From the NCBI GenBank assembly GCA_950295325.1, contig OX485803.1, positions 74,167,554 to 74,231,553 on the forward strand: a DNA stretch of 64,000 nt. The letters are read 5' to 3'. The translations under genes and the position numbers were made by a program. Each line of letters opens with the position of its first letter. Within the stretch, counting starts at the first letter, position 1. Positions 23,417-33,207 of this stretch are shown here, piece after piece. Origin of the DNA: Polytrichum commune (lineage: Eukaryota > Streptophyta > Polytrichopsida > Polytrichales > Polytrichaceae). The notes under the pieces are model-generated. The model saw nothing but the letters and a program-made list of their open reading frames with translations, did not search any database and was not told where the DNA came from.

Positions 23417-25054
23417 GTGACACAGTCAGAACAAAAGAATCAGGCATGGTGTGAGGATCTAACGAAGCTCGGGTATGCACACCCGTTTCCAGCACCGATC
23501 CCTGCAGTACAAGCTACTATTGCCGCTATCAGCATCCCGGAGTTTCACACAAGTCTACAGGAAGCGGATCTCGCTGCTCTCAGCGACACAGATGAAGAAG
23601 GTCTGCATTCCCCTCTTCTGCTGGACTCTTTAGACTTAGCGGCTTGGACCTCGCTTTTTGTCCTCGCTACATCTGATCCTGTCAAAACAGTAGCTCGGCT
23701 CAAATCTGCACAAGGTAAACTACCTGAACTACTAACTGAGGATGAGATCGACGCCGAAAAAGCTGCTCAACTAGCTCAGAAGGTCGAAGCCATCCTCAAG
23801 TTGGCTAATGCAGATGAGTTAAACCCAGAGTCGGCTAGCGCAGTCGCTGGTCCAGACTCTGGTAACGGCACTGGATCTGCTACGCACCCACTGCTCGCAA
23901 AGTTGGCAATTTCGGCCGAGGACTTGTCTGCTTTAGAGGATTTTAGTGATGGCATTCAGCTTTCCCAAGCAGAGAAACACAAAAACACAATGATTGCAAG
24001 TAAAGGACCTGTAGTCCCAATCAAACCCACTAGAAGTGTAGAGCTCCTAGTTGCAGATTTTCAGCATAGAATGTGGGCAGTAGGAAATACAAACCTCATA
24101 GCCCCAATTTCCATCCCTATGTGGAAAGCATGGGCTGGATTTTCATATCAAGAAGTGGAAAATTTCAAAAAGCAAGCATTCAACAACATTGGTGTGTTGA
24201 GGGCACCAATGGATTTGATGCATGCATTTCCACTCAATATGTTTGATCATTCAAAGTGCACCACTGTGGATGTCAAACTACACACAAAGCAAGATCTACC
24301 TACAGGGCATAATAGAAAGGATTCACATTTATCAGAAATGTGGAATGTCCAACGCCCATACATGAGATGCCTTTGCAACCCTAGAGCAACAAGTGGATGC
24401 AAAGGGTCAATCATTTGGTTTGATCATGCAGTGTGGACAATGATCAACAGGTTGGAAATGTTTTTCCCAAACTACCCTACTGCTGTGGCTAGACTAGCTG
24501 CATTCATGATTTGGATGCATGAATCGGCTAAAGTGGCAGTGAAAGCCGCCATTGTGTTTCAAATAGGAAGAGAGCAAATGATCAAAGCAGCGATTCAACT
24601 ATCTGAGGATCCTAATCAAAGATTGCTTAAGGACATCTCGGACACTCCAATCGCTAGCAAGATAGAGAGACTACTCAAGGGTCCGAAATTCTCTCTCGCC
24701 CATCCGGGATCTCCAAGTAAAGCGCCTTCACCATTCAAGAAGCAGAAGATCAACCTCAACTCTTCCCCCTCTGAGAGGAGTCATGCGGGAGGGAGAGGGC
24801 GAGGCAGCCCTTCGATGCGAGGCAGCAGTCCTGCACAACGAGGCGGCAGGAGCTGGAGAGGCCGCGGTGGTGGGAGGTCTGGGTTTTGTAACCCTAACCT
24901 CACTTCGCCTGGACGATTGACCCCTACCTACGCCGGTGAGGCTAGGATAGCCACGCACAACGGTGCTGAAGGCACACCTGGCACACGAACGGGAAATTAC
25001 CAGATATCGTCCCCACTAAAGGCCCGGGTTTTATTATGGGAGGCTGATGTGTAG
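23417..25054 (+). CDS. retroelement ORF1, RGG-rich putative RNA-binding protein
   Basis: An open frame of 545 codons, closed upstream by TAA at 23411. The first codon of the open stretch is GTG, and the first in-frame ATG is near residue 192, so the start is probably supplied by splicing from the left terminal repeat or by a non-AUG codon. The N-terminal ~190 residues are acidic and rich in Ala and Leu. The middle (about 205-400) is a globular-looking region with many Trp and Met residues and a C-x-C-x7-C cluster near 318-328. The C-terminal part (about 457-489) is rich in RGG/GRG, typical of RNA-binding or nucleocapsid-like proteins. I do not recognise the central domain. By position it is the gag/ORF1-like product. 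A minus-strand frame at 24728-24958 is its shadow. Confidence 0.8.
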   Translation: MTQSEQKNQAWCEDLTKLGYAHPFPAPIPAVQATIAAISIPEFHTSLQEADLAALSDTDEEGLHSPLLLDSLDLAAWTSLFVLATSDPVKTVARLKSAQGKLPELLTEDEIDAEKAAQLAQKVEAILKLANADELNPESASAVAGPDSGNGTGSATHPLLAKLAISAEDLSALEDFSDGIQLSQAEKHKNTMIASKGPVVPIKPTRSVELLVADFQHRMWAVGNTNLIAPISIPMWKAWAGFSYQEVENFKKQAFNNIGVLRAPMDLMHAFPLNMFDHSKCTTVDVKLHTKQDLPTGHNRKDSHLSEMWNVQRPYMRCLCNPRATSGCKGSIIWFDHAVWTMINRLEMFFPNYPTAVARLAAFMIWMHESAKVAVKAAIVFQIGREQMIKAAIQLSEDPNQRLLKDISDTPIASKIERLLKGPKFSLAHPGSPSKAPSPFKKQKINLNSSPSERSHAGGRGRGSPSMRGSSPAQRGGRSWRGRGGGRSGFCNPNLTSPGRLTPTYAGEARIATHNGAEGTPGTRTGNYQISSPLKARVLLWEADV

Positions 25055-25181
25055 TCAGTACCAGAGATAGAATGGAACTAGGAAGTGGCTAATATGGATA
25101 CTTATGATTCATTAGCTGCTCTGGTTAATTTTACCTAGCTAATAGGTTCATGTACAAGACTTACAGATCTTTAAATAGTCT
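25055..25181. other. ORF1-ORF2 spacer
   Basis: 127 bases with stops in the ORF2 frame (TAG at 25176-25178). ORF2 is in a different frame from ORF1. An acceptor-like AACCAG at 25201-25206 would also join the terminal-repeat leader ATGGGCACAG in frame to ORF2, though a one-in-three phase match is weak evidence. Confidence 0.4.
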
Positions 25182-27380
25182 GTGTGGCTGTATGATTTTG
25201 AACCAGGTGATATACGGCAAGTCAAAAGCAACTCTATAGGTAGAAAAATGATTACCAAACGCAAAAAATCGGAATATACCGGAATTGTACATGTGTTTTA
25301 CTGCAACAGAGCTTTGGAATGGATCAACATGAAAAAGTTCTTCTCTGAGATTTTCATGTTTTTCTCCTTACCGCAGGTCATACCTGCGTTACTTAATATA
25401 ATGTTTGCATGGAGTTACCATCCAAACATATCTAAGTATTGTTACAAACCAAGCATGGTTTTTAAAGAGTTTGAAATTCCTGAAGAATCGAATCTAGAGG
25501 ACATGTGCATATGTCAATCCTCTAAAAGATTCCACAAATTCCTTGACAAGGAAACATTGGATGAAAACAATGAGGAAAAGGGAAAAGGACATGTTAGAAC
25601 AATGGATCTATCCATTATTCAACATAAGGGTTTGAGAAATGCCATTCAAATGGGGCTCAACCACATACCTTTGAGACCTACGGTCATACATGAAGCGATC
25701 CAAGTTATACATGATACCTTCTTACAAGTATGTCAGGTACTCAATGTGGAGCAATTGTTGGACATGAACGAGGCCACAAAGGAGGTACGCCAAAGATGCA
25801 GGGGGATTTTACTCGATGCCTACAAGCTCAACAAGTTTGGTTTCAGGTACTCCCAACCTTACTTGTTTACGATTAAAAATGTAAATGATGAGCTTACGTG
25901 GCTCCTCAAGCATGTGTATGTATCTGGTTTGGATAAGGCGTCTAATAATGCATGTTTCATATGCATAAGTCATATTAGAAAACAAGCATTGGACAGACTA
26001 AGTAGTCAAGACTTCTTACCATGTAAAGAAGGTGAAAAATGGCAATCCTTTGAGGAAATTACCAAAGACCTTCAAGGGATTATACATGAACTCCTACCAG
26101 AAATACATAATGATAGCCATGAATTACCACATATCATGGCTATCTACAAATTCCACAAGAAAAAATATAGATGGATCACAAATGCTTTTGGATCCATCTA
26201 TGTCAACATGGCTACCCTTATAACGGTAGCTACTATGGCACTCCTTGAGGAGGTTAAACAATGGGCTAAGACCACATGCATAGGCTACAAGAATTTCCTC
26301 GGAATTGATACATCCATATATTGGATCATTGATTCCATCAATGATTTCTGTCTCAACATCCCACAAAATGTCCGCAACATATATGTAGCGGACATTACAA
26401 GATGTTTTGAGACTATACCAATAAGTGGCCAAGATACCCTTTTTGAAGCTATGGAGTTTATCACATCGCTTGGAATCAAAAATTTCAAACGAAAATATCC
26501 TAGATCGGAACCAAAGGTTTGGATTAAGGCCAATGCAATGGGAGTAACTACTAGGGTAGTGTGGGCATCTACTTGCCCAAGCTACGGCAAATGGCTACAT
26601 ATGTCAGTAAGTGAGTTTCTGATGTTACATAAGTGGCTCACAACAAACTGCTATGTGAGATTAGGGAATAGGGTATGGAAACAAGTATTGGGTATTCCAA
26701 TGGGATTTTCTTGCTCCCCCCTTTGGTGTAACCTATACTTGATGTCATACGAGATCAAGTTTATGCAAAGATTAGCTAAACTTGGGAGGATTGACATAAT
26801 GGAAAAATTTACACATGCATTCAGGTACATTGATGATCTTTGTTGGATCAACAATGGCAATGCAAGTATTTTCCTTGACCCACAACAACCAAGGACATCA
26901 TCCAACCCGTTTTGGATATATCCTTTACATATTTTGGAAATCAAGACGGAAGTATCATGTTTTTCCAAAATTAACCCTACATTTGGGATCAAGGCACATT
27001 TTATGAATGTGTTGGTGTCTATCTCCAATGAAGATACTGGAGATTTTACCCTCCAGAAATTCGATAAGCGGAGAGAACTCCCATTTTCTTATACGCAGTA
27101 TATTAAATTTTGCTCTAACAGACCAGTAAAACAAGCGTACAACGTCATTGTATCACAGACAATACCTATATTGTATTTGTCTAATGATATGATCCTGGCT
27201 AAACAAGAACTCGGTAAACTGATTTCTACGTTAACCAACAACGGATTCCGCAAACAGAAGCTTCTGCAACTGGTAATAGCAACCATCTCCAAAACTAACT
27301 ACCCTGCTGTCAAATTCGAGGTTAAGGACCTAATCATAGCACTTCAAGGTAAGCTTACAAGCAACCCTGGCACACTGTAG
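25182..27380 (+). CDS. retroelement ORF2, divergent reverse transcriptase
   Basis: An intact 732-codon frame. It opens at GTG after a TAG, and the first in-frame ATG is residue 23 (25248). Residues ~320-336 (IYKFHKKKYRWITNAFG) correspond to RT motifs 1-2. Motif A is YVADITRCFETIP at 401-413 with the catalytic Asp in ADI. Motif B is QVLGIPMGFSCSP at 501-513. Motif C is FRYIDD at 547-552 with the Asp pair. A conserved-looking KFDKRRELPF and SNRPVKQ...SQT.PI block follows at 626-663. The ~300-residue N-terminal region matches no domain I know. The GIPMG motif B, the ETIP after motif A and the RYIDD box resemble Penelope-like and telomerase-type RTs, and a family of animal and algal RTs with a YDKRDDF block. 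No nuclease domain is visible, so integration must use another activity or pre-existing ends. The other frames over this interval are shadows. Confidence 0.85.
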   Translation: MWLYDFEPGDIRQVKSNSIGRKMITKRKKSEYTGIVHVFYCNRALEWINMKKFFSEIFMFFSLPQVIPALLNIMFAWSYHPNISKYCYKPSMVFKEFEIPEESNLEDMCICQSSKRFHKFLDKETLDENNEEKGKGHVRTMDLSIIQHKGLRNAIQMGLNHIPLRPTVIHEAIQVIHDTFLQVCQVLNVEQLLDMNEATKEVRQRCRGILLDAYKLNKFGFRYSQPYLFTIKNVNDELTWLLKHVYVSGLDKASNNACFICISHIRKQALDRLSSQDFLPCKEGEKWQSFEEITKDLQGIIHELLPEIHNDSHELPHIMAIYKFHKKKYRWITNAFGSIYVNMATLITVATMALLEEVKQWAKTTCIGYKNFLGIDTSIYWIIDSINDFCLNIPQNVRNIYVADITRCFETIPISGQDTLFEAMEFITSLGIKNFKRKYPRSEPKVWIKANAMGVTTRVVWASTCPSYGKWLHMSVSEFLMLHKWLTTNCYVRLGNRVWKQVLGIPMGFSCSPLWCNLYLMSYEIKFMQRLAKLGRIDIMEKFTHAFRYIDDLCWINNGNASIFLDPQQPRTSSNPFWIYPLHILEIKTEVSCFSKINPTFGIKAHFMNVLVSISNEDTGDFTLQKFDKRRELPFSYTQYIKFCSNRPVKQAYNVIVSQTIPILYLSNDMILAKQELGKLISTLTNNGFRKQKLLQLVIATISKTNYPAVKFEVKDLIIALQGKLTSNPGTL

Positions 27381-27465
27381 TATGAATCTGAATATAGGAG
27401 AGAGCCAGACATAGCCTAAATAATAGGCTGCTAAAGAGAGCAGAGTTGAGTTAAATATAAGGGGA

Positions 27466-27561
27466 CTGGTATGTAAGCCGGTTGTGGATACATACTAGTT
27501 AGATCCTTGTTTAACCAAGCATTAGTATGTACTCCCCAGATCCAACTATTATACATACCAG
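27466..27561 (+). repeat. nested inverted repeats in the ORF2 3' region
   Basis: CTGGTATGTA at 27466-27475 pairs with TACATACCAG at 27552-27561. Inside it, TACATACTA (27489-27497) pairs with TAGTATGTA (27523-27531). The structure lies just before the (CT)n and right terminal repeat, where an RT recognition or priming structure would be expected. Confidence 0.55.
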
Positions 27562-27598
27562 GGGTTATTTGGTGGCGGGCCTCTCTCTCTCTCTCTCT

Positions 27599-28557
27599 AT
27601 ACTATGTTTTTACTTTGCCATACATAAATTACTGAGATCAGTAAATATAATCTCTGAAGGGTAAGTACCCTAGGGTGAAAAGATCTCTACCTAACTATTG
27701 TCCACCATAGATTTTGATCATTGCATCTACGGACAAGGTTGAAAACCTAATAGTATAACAAGAGCAAGGGCTTGAGAATGCACCCTTTCACTCAAAGGTT
27801 AAACTGCACCAGGCGTTTATCTTTGGTAAGCTCTGGGATTAGGGTAGAGGAAGTTAACTAGTGGGTGATTTAGGCTAAGTGCTTCAATCCGGCCCCACAA
27901 GAAACTTCAATGGCAAAGGAACAGGTATTATGCTCTTTTTCGGAGTATGCGGTAATGCAAAATCAGTAGATGTATTGTCGTATGATTGTGTGACATAGAT
28001 AACAATTGGGTTCTGCTGTTATTCACCTCGTGTACGTGACTAATCCTCATTTTTTGTTGGTTGGTTGCATGGGCACAGGTGAGGCAGACCCTTCACAATT
28101 TTGAACGACATCCTTAGGTTTTGCTTATCTTTTTGGGTTCATACACTTTGTGTTATTATATTGTATGTATTCCATAATGAAAAGAGTGAATACTTACACA
28201 TATATTGATTATTGGGTTATACTTTGAAGTGCATATGATGACAAAGGTCCTATCAAGTGTTTGACCATAAGTTGTTTAGTACATACAAGGTTAGTCCAAA
28301 CAAAGTAAAGGGTGTAGAGTTAGGGGTTATGGATTGCATACAATAGATGGTGCTAACCCATGGTTACACCATGTGATAGAGTTACTAGGACATGCATTGT
28401 ATTGAAAGGAGGAAGGATCCCACCCACCCACCCGGTTTTTTGTTAAAAGTACAAAGATATGTATTTGAATGGAATGGCCTCTGTATGGAGGATGTTTTCT
28501 GAATATGACTATGCTTGAATATAAGCTTAGTTCTTACCAAGAAAGGCCCAGCTCTCT
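27599..28557 (+). repeat. right terminal direct repeat of the retroelement
   Basis: 959 bp, matching 22364-23322 with no difference seen by eye. It is preceded by (CT)9 (27581-27598) and followed by CTTTGTTG, the continuing TIR element. The minus-strand ORF at 28385-28834 spans this repeat and the TIR element and is not a gene. Confidence 0.9.
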
Positions 28558-29358
28558 CTTTGTTGTAGTAGCTCCTTAGCGATTTTTTTTGTGCAATTTT
28601 TTTTCGCAATGGCTGGTTACTCACAATTTCCGATTGTGACACATATCCACTTGGCCAGTCAAATTTCCACACCACCCTCTCCTTGCTCCCAAACAAAAAA
28701 TATGCCATCATCATAATTGAAGCATTATGGTGATACATGATGGTTTTTTGTATCACCATAGTTGAAACGATAAAATACTTCAAAACCATAAAGATCATAA
28801 GAGAGCACAAAATCTCTCTTCTTCGATTATCCATGATTGAAGATCAAAGATAAGAAGAGAGAAATTGATGAGGATGATTAAGAGGAGAGCATGTCTTAAA
28901 TAATACCAAAGAGGAGTGCTTTGTCCAATGTGTATGGGTTTTCCCCTCTTCATTCTTAAACACCCAAGGAGACATTTATTTCCTACATGGGCCAAACTTG
29001 ACAATTGGCAATTTGGCAATTTTCATTATCTTTTGAATAAAATTGAACATTACATTACACAATTCTTATGAACACAATTCTTGTTGAAATCTTTTGATAC
29101 AATGTGAATGTAGAGAATTATGGTTTTTTATCACAAAAAATCTTCACCATTAGGTGAACTTCTCTTCACCGGTGGACTTCTCCGCTAAACTTCTCCTCTA
29201 GGTGTTTAGACTTCAACCGGTCAAGACTCCTTAAGAAATATTTTATTGCCTTTAATTCTTCTCCGGCACATCCACCATTTGCCTCATATAACCATGTCTT
29301 GGCCAAGCATTCTTGACCGACCAGAGGCCTTCTCCACCGTAGTGTAAACCGGCCCTTA

Positions 29359-32126
29359 GGATTGCTAGGGGCCTCAACATAGAGATACCTATTCAACGAC
29401 ATGCTCGGAAAGAGTAACGGGGGCACTATAAGTGGACCAAAACAAAAGTTCTAAACTTAGTTGCCAATTCATCCAACACGCAAACCACGGGGAGGCCACT
29501 TTCAAGTAGACTTCAATTGACATGTGGATAGTTTCTCATAGTACGTACGTAGGGCAAACTCATTCACATGGATGCTTTCTTAATGGTGTTCTTCATGATG
29601 ACGTTTTCACATGGCTTACAACATTGGATTGGTTAGAGGTACATGGTTTCTAGCTAAACTTATTTATTATGGATGAAGGAGTTAAAGTATACTAAAAAAA
29701 AAAAAACGTGTTCCAAAGGGTTGGAAGTCAATTCTTTTCACTTGGTTTGCACTAGATCAATTTCATATCACTTTCAAAGTTAAACCAAATAATAGTTTCC
29801 TTGAAATACGCCATTATAATGAACATTGGGTTTTCACCTTCTCGATGAATGACTTTACCTACACGAAATAAGCCCAACAGTGTGACATTTCTGATTAATG
29901 TGAGTTGTTTATGATGATTCCTGGTTCCAGTTACCGAGCTAAAACGCAGTTGGAAATGAGGCACACTTTGTGTCAGAGTGTCCCCTCTACAACTGCATCA
30001 AAGATAAGTTTCCTTAACTAGTTAAGATGTAGCATGAAGTATTCTAAGATCTTTCTTCCAATTGGACCATCCAGTTGATATTAGCTTCTATCTTATCGAG
30101 GCCACTGGCACGTCGTCACTCTAAAAAAAGTGGCCTTTTTGGCACCATCTCAATGTACTTCTAGTCCCGTAAGTGTTGTGGCCTCCTCGACTTCAGAATA
30201 AATTTCATTGGGGGTCATGGACGGTCTATCATTGTGTTGGAGTACATATACAATTTCAAGGCCCAAGGACAACAAATATTCATTGAGTGTTTTATCCTTG
30301 CCCTCGGTTTTGTACCAGGTCGTACTGGAAACACATGCATAGCATTTTCAATGAGTAGGCTTCAGTACTCTAATTTGTTTCATTTTACATTGAATGTCCA
30401 ATAACTTAGCCATGGTGATCTTGAACATCGAACTTGTTATGCCATGGTTTTCGAGATTTTAAAGGGCTTCCTTCGAGCTCCAAGTGGCCATTTGTGTTAT
30501 GTTATAGGTCTAATGAGGCTAAGAGTGGGGAGGATATTGGGGGGCATATAAGGTAAGCGGCCTTCATTCGGTTATTTATTTTAATCGGATACTTTTATTT
30601 GAGTGGTGGGTGGTTAGGTGCAGATTTAGAAACATACATAAAAAAAACTTGTGTTTTAAATGAGATTGGATTATGTGTTCAACATTTGTTAACTATCTTA
30701 GGTTTAAAAGTCATTATTATTATTATTATTATTATTGGGGGGGAGGCAATGGCCTTCTTATGGTTCATAATGAGTGAACTTTGATCATTTATAATAACTC
30801 GAGAATAGCTCTAAAACATAATGGAAATGATCTTGGTATCTACATATACATTTCCAGATGCGCAAAAATATCTCCAAGACTTGTGAAGTGAACATTGTTG
30901 AATATGCATTATCTTGCTCCAATACGGAGCACGCGTCACTTTGGAAATCGCACTTTCACACTAGGAGAAACTTGTCCATTCCAACTGTCCAGTGCAATGT
31001 GTCCGTTCTCATGGCGAGAAAATGCATGAACAAATATTTGTGGTTGTCAAATGGAGGTTATTGGTTGTGGATTTGGGAGATTGCTCAATTGAATATCTAT
31101 GCTTAGCAACCAATACAATTAATTGTATATTTTCTCATCATGAGTTGCAACGGATGGTTGAAATGGACCAGTTTTCTCCTTGCATCGGTTGTGACCTAGA
31201 ATAGTTACACACTACGTGACATTAAAGTGTTGTGCTATGTTAATTACGGTGGCGTCCAGATGGCTCCCATGCTTCGTTATATCGGAGCAAGTGTCACATG
31301 CCATGTTTTTTGGTTGCAACCAATGTTGGGTGGTTATGATAATTGGCATCAAACGCGGTTCATAAATTTATAACTATGGTTGTCATAACATCAAAACCCA
31401 ATCAAATAACCTTTAAACAATAAAAATTTTAAAAACAAAAAACAAAATCGCCGGTTCTTTGTCAATTCTTTCATAAAAACCACCGGATTTTTATTTTTTT
31501 ATTTTTTTAACTAACTAGGACCAAAAGTTCTTCATTATAAAAACTTTCGAAACCCCATAACCAAAGGTTCTTTGTTTCTAATTTGTCTTTGAAAACCGGA
31601 ACCAAAAGTTAGTAACAAAATCAAATTACTGCCCAACATCGGTCACAACCACCAAGTGAGTGCAAGGTCATCTAAGTTGATATAGGATGATGAACATAGT
31701 AATAACTATGGTCATGCTATATCAGATGTACAATGTAGTGGCATGCACTATGTGGAGGCCATTGGCTAGTGTGTGTTGTAGTTGTCAATAACCCACTAAT
31801 CTTGGTGGCTTCAATGCTCATGTTTGTAGCTGCCTCATAGTTGCATGGGAACAAAATTGATGCAAACTCAACACATGGTTAATGGCCACATTGTCAACTT
31901 GAGATAAATTAAAAACTAAACCCCTAAATGACAAAGGATGTCTTTTGAAAAAATAAGATGAATCACAAATACATTGAATTCGGTCACATAGTTGACCTTA
32001 TTTGCACCCTATTTACTAGTAATTTTGTAATCTAAGAATCTCATTAGAAGGAATTTGCTATATAAAAAAAATACAATAAGGTTCGCATTCATGAGAATTG
32101 ACTAAAGATAACATCCTTAAACTATT
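29359..32126. other. intergenic DNA, no recognised gene
   Basis: AT-rich with a 13-A run near 29693 and an (ATT)n tract ending in seven G at about 30713-30743. Short ORFs only. Confidence 0.4.
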
Positions 32127-32128
32127 TA

Positions 32129-33207
32129 CATTAATGTGTGCAATCAGGTTGACCTCACAAGTAGATTGACTCTTACCCGTGCTAATTACCTTGGGTCTAA
32201 ACATGATGATCTTGAGACTCATAACTTTCTTCATTTATGTGTACAACAACCACAAAAATCTTATACCGTAGCTCTCTAGTAGCTTGGACAAAAAATAATT
32301 AATTTTGAAGGTGCCTAAATTTTTGGGAAATTGATTTCGTTGAGTGTCACAGAAATAAGAGAAGAGAGAAGAGAAGAGAGAAACTCCGGTCCCTTTTAAC
32401 AAGGGGCCGGCGTGAATAAAGTGTCCGTTCGTAATGCCAATGAACCCGATGGCCACTGGACAAGGGGACACTGGGACAATACTACTCTCCCCTTTCGAGG
32501 ATGGACACTATAGTGACACACTATACTAGTTCCTAGCTAGCCACTAGTGCCTTGAAGATACCGGACATGGTATCCCCCCAAAGGGCTTTGAGGTACCCAT
32601 ACAACAAGGTCCAAGGACCCCCCCACCATAGTTGGGTGGACTAAGGTGGTGAGCACCACGCCGGCATGGGGAATAGAACCCACAACCTCCTCATTGGGGG
32701 CCATGAGCCTAACCACCAAGCCAAGGCCCGTGGTGCCTTACACTGAAATAACATTCAAAGAGTGCTTAAAATCATAATAATGCAAGTGACATTCACTGGA
32801 ATCCAACAAAGTAGCATCAAATCAAAGCAAAATATGTTGCCAAGCAAAACTTTGACATACACGTAAAAGACAAACTTTAAGGTAAGGAATGTTGGTTCAG
32901 GGAAGTGCTTAGGTTAATCGTAGCTGCCATGGATGAAATTAAGAAAACCATCCACGATTTATAGGAATGACTTGGATGAATGTCTAACTCATTTCAAATT
33001 ACATTATGAATCTGCCTGATTTTAGAATATTAAATTATGGACTACCTAACTTACTTTCGCACTTCAATTAATTATTAGGCATAAAGGTGCCCAAACTACT
33101 AAAGAACTAAAATATTTTGTTCGTGTGATAATACATATTTAAAATAGTGTGAAATGTCAGTAAATTAGCCACAAATTAGCGTGGGTCGACCTAATTGCAA
33201 ATATCAG
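32129..33207. mobile_element. family-L TIR element interrupted by a SINE
   Basis: The left end CATTAATGTGTGCAATCAGG follows a TA. The right end reads GACCTAATTGCAAATATCAG, its diverged inverse. Segments at 32205-32330 and 32970-33110 recur in the same order at about 45600-45710 and 46030-46150. A SINE-like insertion occupies about 32345-32735. Confidence 0.5.
32351..32728 (-). repeat. SINE-like repeat A with tRNA-like head
   Basis: On the minus strand, TGGCTTGGTGGTTAGG at 32708-32723 resembles an A box and GGTTCTATTCC at 32669-32680 a B box. About 150 bases later comes the family-A body (AGTGTCCATCCTCGAAAGGG, CATTACGAACGGACACT, ATTCACGCCGGCCCC), ending in a TTTCTCTCTTCTCTTC tail near 32351. 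A tRNA-like head, body and simple tail in one orientation is the expected SINE layout, though the head could be a separate insertion. Confidence 0.6.

Larger units (their letters stand above)
22364..28557 (+). mobile_element. intact LTR-flanked retroelement with unusual RT
   Basis: Two 959-bp direct repeats (22364-23322 and 27599-28557) bracket two ORFs (23417-25054 and 25182-27380). By eye the repeats are identical and co-linear at a constant offset of 5235 bases, implying a recent insertion. Each begins ATACTATG and ends GCCCAGCTCTCT, not TG...CA. There is no obvious tRNA primer-binding site after the left repeat and no polypurine tract before the right one. I find no integrase, aspartic protease, RNase H, tyrosine recombinase or GIY-YIG signature. 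The layout resembles Penelope-like elements with pLTRs more than Ty1/Ty3 elements. It sits inside the TIR element at 22007-29355, at a CT repeat that may be target or tail. Confidence 0.85.
22007..29355. mobile_element. TIR element split by a retroelement (copy B)
   Basis: The outer ends are perfect inverted repeats GGGCCGGTTTACACTACGG... at 22007 and ...CCGTAGTGTAAACCGGCCC ending 29355, with the match continuing through GTGGAGAAG. Flanks are TAA (left) and TTA (right), one base from a TWA duplication. Without the nested retroelement (22364-28557) it would be about 1.15 kb. No transposase remains. Termini group it with the PIF/Harbinger-like MITEs at 5509 and 40622. Confidence 0.75.

Noticed and set aside
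28385-28834. 149-aa minus-strand ORF
   Set aside because: It crosses from the TIR element into the right terminal repeat of the retroelement, so it is a junction accident.
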